From assembly GCA_964561215.1 (NCBI GenBank), contig CAZLOS010000049.1:1-34045 (forward strand): a stretch of 34,045 bases of DNA. The letters run 5' to 3'. Shown here piece by piece: positions 31,256 to 34,045 of the stretch. The notes under the pieces were generated by a model. It was not told the DNA's origin and ran no database searches. It worked only from the letters and a program-made list of their open reading frames with translations. Made by a program: the position numbers and the translations under genes. Position 1 is the stretch's first letter; each line of letters opens with the position of its first letter. The DNA is from JAJFUV01 sp964561215. GTDB lineage: Bacteria; Acidobacteriota; Terriglobia; Bryobacterales; Bryobacteraceae.

Positions 31256-32116
31256 ATGCGTAGCTGGTCCGTGGCTCAGCTTCTGATCCTGGCCGGCCAA
31301 GGCGCGTTTGCCGAGACGGCCCTGGTAGTAAAGTCACCCATGTCCCCGCCAGCCTGGGCGTTGCTCGAGCGCGAACTGGTGAAGTTCGACTCGCTGGCCT
31401 GCGAACGCTTCGCCGCCAAGTGCGTCGACGAGCGCGGCTACCTGTTGCACACGCCGCGCTGGGCGGTTCGGATACGGTGCTCGAGGCATACAAGAAAGCG
31501 CAGGAAGGCCATTGGAAGCAGTACGGCGAGATGCGTACGCACCTCACCAAGCTGGCGGAAAACGGCGCGTGTTACAAAGAGTTCATCACGCAGTCCGACT
31601 GGTTCCACACCGGCGAAGGCGCTGTCGGCGGACCTGGAGCGCGTGCGAAAAACACTGGCGGAAATTCGCGAGGATGCGACCACGCCTCGGACGCGCTTGG
31701 CGGATTATCTGCTTGGCATGAATCCGGCCGAGACCGATGCTCTCACGAACCTGACCTTGGGCGGCTATTTCGGCGGGCGCATCTGGACGCTGCACAGCCG
31801 CTTCCGGTATTTCGATCCCGCGCGCAGGCGCGCCGGGTTGCCGGAGGACGTGGCGGCGCTGGTCGAAAAGTTGGGCGCGGATTCGGCGACTCTGACGCTG
31901 GTGAACGTGAATCCCGTGGACGCGCGCACCGTGATTGTGCAGGCGGGCGGCTATGCGGAGCACCGCTTCGATACGGCGCAAACGGGAGGCGAGACGGTCG
32001 CGATCAACGCGCCTCACGTCGAGGTGAAACTTGAATCCGGCTGTGGCGCCCGGATCGAATTCAAGATGACACGTTACCAGAACCGGCCCACGCTGGCGCA
32101 GCCGTGGGGGCGCTGA
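31256..32116 (+). pseudogene. Remnant of a larger secreted protein with two internal deletions
   Basis: Three coding segments share one similarity pattern but lie in two frames. The first (from 31256) has a signal-like MRSWSVAQLLILAGQGAFA and ends near HTPRW at about 31462. The second, in another frame, runs ALGGSDTVLEAYKKAQEGHW to DWFHTGEG (about 31458-31620). The third, back in the first frame, runs AKALSADLERVRKTLAEIRE to TRYQNRPTLAQPWGR (to 32116). From memory the parent family is about 800 residues and contains these segments far apart, so the joints look like internal deletions rather than single-base errors. The family function is unknown to me. A sequencing error cannot be fully excluded. 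Confidence 0.6.
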
Positions 32117-32180
32117 GGCCGGGACGGGGTGCGCGAGAAGGATGTGAGGCGCACCACGGCCGGGATAGAATCAGATTCAT

Positions 32181-32426
32181 ATGGATATCGGACAGGCGCA
32201 ACAGGAGATTGTGCGCATCCTCACGGAAACCCTGGAGGCCAAGGGACAGACGCCGGAGAACCTGCGCGAAGATACGCAGTTGCTCGGTGGAATGCTGCCG
32301 ATTGACTCGCTGGATCTGGCCGGGCTGGTCGTGAATCTGACCGAAGCCACCGGCAAGGATCCGTTCGCGAACGGCTTTATCGCTTTTCGCACCATCGGCG
32401 AACTGGCGCGGCTGTATGCCGATTAA
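32181..32426 (+). CDS. Acyl carrier protein
   Basis: The 81-residue protein is a stand-alone carrier domain with the phosphopantetheine site LPIDSLDLAGLV (Ser43) between the usual helices. It differs from the acidic FabF-linked AcpP in having a longer loop before helix II (LLGGMLPIDS). It is followed after nine bases by an AMP-dependent ligase, which probably loads it, and by an SDR reductase. This suggests a dedicated biosynthetic carrier rather than the housekeeping one. Confidence 0.88.
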   Translation: MDIGQAQQEIVRILTETLEAKGQTPENLREDTQLLGGMLPIDSLDLAGLVVNLTEATGKDPFANGFIAFRTIGELARLYAD

Positions 32427-32435
32427 GCCCCACCC

Positions 32436-33740
32436 ATGGACCTTCTGACCAATCACGCCGGCGGCCCGGATGCCGTAGTGGTTCTCGGCCCCGGCCGGTC
32501 CGTGACCTGGGGAGACATCACCACTCGGGCGACCGGACTGGCCGCCCGGCTGCGTGACGACGCCATGACGCGCGTGGCGCTGACCGCCGCTTCTCCTGAG
32601 TCGATCATGGCCGCATTGCTGTCCTGCAGAGCGGCCGGCTGCGAGCTTTTGCTACTGCGCTCCGCGGTGCCGCCCGACGATCCCTCTTTGCGCGAGTGGG
32701 AGGCCGGCGGAGTGCTGGATGCGGAGCTGAACCTCACGGTTTTCTCCGTACGGCCTGCCGCCGCGGGCTTTGCCATCCTGCTGCCCACTTCGGGCACTAC
32801 GGGCAAGCCCAAAATCGCCCGCCATTCGATCGAGGCCCTGCTTGGCCGCATCCGCTTTCGGCCTTCGCCGGGGGGCCGCGCGCGCTGGCTGCTCACCTAT
32901 CATCCAGCCAGCTTTGCGGGCTTGCAGGTGCTGCTGACGGTGCTGGCCTCCGGCGCGGAGCTGGTCAGTGTGGAACAGTCCAATGTGCCGGAACTGGCCC
33001 GCGCGGCTGAGGAGTTTCTCCCCACGCACATAAGCGCTACGCCCACCTTCTGGCGGGCGTTTCTGGTCGCGCTGGGCGAAGACGCCGCGCGGTTGCCGCT
33101 TGCACAGATCACGCTGGGTGGCGAAATTGTGGACCAGGCCACGCTGGAGCGCTTGCATGCGCTGTTCCCGCGGGCCGGCATCACGCACATCTATGCTTCC
33201 ACCGAGGCCGGCGCCTTGTTCGCGGTGCGGGATGGCGAGGCGGGCTTTCCGGCGCGGTGGCTGGACGAAGGCGTGGACGGGGCGCGATTGCGCATCCGCG
33301 ACGGCGAACTGCAGGTGTTGAGCCCTCGCGCCATGTTGGGATATGCCGGCAGTGCGCGCTCGTCACCGGTTCTCGATGATGGTTGGCTCAGGACAGGCGA
33401 CCTGGTGGAGTGCCGCGGGGAGCGCGTATATTTCCTGGGACGGGCCGATAGCGTTATCAGCGTCGGCGGGGCCAAGCTGACCCCCGAAGAAGTCGAGGCC
33501 GTGTTGTTGAAGGTTCCCGGCGTGGCCGAGGGACGGGTATTCGGCGTTAAGAATCCGATTACGGGTTACCTGGTCGGCGCCGAGATCGTTCCGGAAGCGG
33601 GCGCCGACACGGGGCAACTACGGGAAGCCTTGCTGGCTGCCGCCCGCGCGCGGCTGGATTCCTACAAAGTGCCTCGCGTGATCCGCTTCGTCGAGTCGAT
33701 CCGGCTTTCCGAGGTGGGCAAGAAAGACAGGAGCGCATGA
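32436..33740 (+). CDS. AMP-dependent acyl/aryl ligase of the ANL superfamily
   Basis: The enzyme activates a carboxylic acid with ATP and transfers it to a thiol, here probably the adjacent carrier protein. Motifs in order are the P-loop LPTSGTTGKPK (117-126), ITLGGEIVD, IYASTEAGALF, GDLVECRGERVYFLGRADS and the C-terminal catalytic lysine in SEVGKKDR (Lys429). At 434 residues it is shorter than typical 500-residue ligases, mainly through a compact N-terminal domain. It begins nine bases after the carrier gene, and its stop overlaps the start of the next gene (ATGA). The acid substrate is not readable from sequence. Confidence 0.87.
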   Translation: MDLLTNHAGGPDAVVVLGPGRSVTWGDITTRATGLAARLRDDAMTRVALTAASPESIMAALLSCRAAGCELLLLRSAVPPDDPSLREWEAGGVLDAELNLTVFSVRPAAAGFAILLPTSGTTGKPKIARHSIEALLGRIRFRPSPGGRARWLLTYHPASFAGLQVLLTVLASGAELVSVEQSNVPELARAAEEFLPTHISATPTFWRAFLVALGEDAARLPLAQITLGGEIVDQATLERLHALFPRAGITHIYASTEAGALFAVRDGEAGFPARWLDEGVDGARLRIRDGELQVLSPRAMLGYAGSARSSPVLDDGWLRTGDLVECRGERVYFLGRADSVISVGGAKLTPEEVEAVLLKVPGVAEGRVFGVKNPITGYLVGAEIVPEAGADTGQLREALLAAARARLDSYKVPRVIRFVESIRLSEVGKKDRSA

Positions 33741-34045
33741 GCAGGGAGCAACAAGTCGTTGTTGTCACCGGAGGGGCCCGCGGCCTGGGTTTGGCGATTG
33801 TGGAGGACCTGCTCACGCAGGGCTACACCATCGCCACGTGCAGCCGTTCGCCGAATCCGCGCATGACCGAAACCGGCAAGCAGGCCCCCGAGCGTTTTCT
33901 GTGGCGCGCCTGCCAGATCGGCATTGCGGCGGAGGAAGAGGCTTTCTTCGAAGCCGTCACGGATTGGATGGGGGACCGGACGCTTTACGGTTTGGTGAAC
34001 CACGCGGGCATCGCCGGAGCAGGCATCCTGGCCACCTACCCGGCG
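33737..34045 (+). CDS. Short-chain dehydrogenase/reductase, FabG-like (partial, cut by window end)
   Basis: The first 103 residues are present. They contain the Rossmann dinucleotide motif VVTGGARGLGLAIVEDLL and the NHAG motif (VNHAGIAGAG) in place of the usual NNAG. The catalytic YxxxK lies beyond the window. The ATG overlaps the stop of the ligase gene (ATGA). With the carrier protein and ligase it forms a three-gene unit that could reduce a carrier-bound 3-oxoacyl group. Confidence 0.85.
   Translation, partial: MSREQQVVVVTGGARGLGLAIVEDLLTQGYTIATCSRSPNPRMTETGKQAPERFLWRACQIGIAAEEEAFFEAVTDWMGDRTLYGLVNHAGIAGAGILATYPA

Noticed and set aside
1..34045. tRNA, rRNA, CRISPR array, insertion sequence or prophage
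   Set aside because: I saw no cloverleaf with a matching anticodon arm, no regularly spaced repeats and no transposase or integrase. The split BMC layout is not explained by a visible mobile element.

Overview
The window looks like a GC-rich chromosome segment of a flagellated, diderm member of the Acidobacteriota, probably near Solibacter/Bryobacter. The clues are LpxC (lipid A synthesis), a flagellar fliS/flaG unit, a folate-type PTPS paralogue with an active-site glutamate (known from folB-lacking phyla including Acidobacteria), and many secreted sulfatase, GH29, DUF1080 and ThuA-like proteins. The taxonomy is inference. Coding density is very high: no gap exceeds 300 bases, and I saw no tRNA, rRNA, CRISPR array or insertion sequence.

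Layout. 1-923: flaG-fliS on the minus strand behind a near-perfect sigma-28 promoter. 923-3500: a solitary nuoB followed by an FG-GAP repeat protein (minus). 3567-5843: malQ (plus). 5919-8620: microcompartment (BMC) locus A, with a hexameric shell protein, a CoA-acylating aldehyde dehydrogenase that has a long unusual C-terminal extension, and a translationally coupled unknown protein; recJ follows. 10380-12937: minus-strand tlpA-like, glcD-like and PfpI-like genes. 12999-14825: an overlapping pterin operon (PTPS-III, PTPS/QueD-like, folE, unknown). 14834-17478: a secreted GH-like protein and a cysteine-free ArsC-fold protein. 17507-18189: a HigBA-like toxin-antitoxin pair with a readable promoter/operator. 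18283-20161: BMC locus B, a PduS-like flavo-iron-sulfur protein and a PduT-like tandem shell protein. 20168-26329: a YfhO-like membrane protein, pgsA-like, lpxC and polA. 26333-31203: a minus-strand operon of secreted GH29 fucosidase, ThuA-like, DUF1080 and sulfatase. 31256-32116: a gene remnant with two frame-breaking internal deletions. 32181-34045: ACP, AMP-dependent ligase and an SDR cut off by the window end.

How the parts fit. The most distinctive system is the BMC, split over two sites about 10 kb apart on the same strand. Locus A supplies a facet shell protein and an aldehyde-oxidising core. Locus B supplies a redox pair (PduS plus the Fe-S-pore shell protein PduT) that could pass electrons across the shell. 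No signature enzyme, pentamer, phosphotransacylase or alcohol dehydrogenase is visible, so the substrate is not determined here. The fucosidase/sulfatase operon suggests, but does not prove, a deoxysugar-to-lactaldehyde route. In the pterin operon, FolE plus PTPS-III would give a FolB-independent route to 6-hydroxymethyl-dihydropterin, while the neighbouring cysteine-type paralogue serves queuosine or another pterin.
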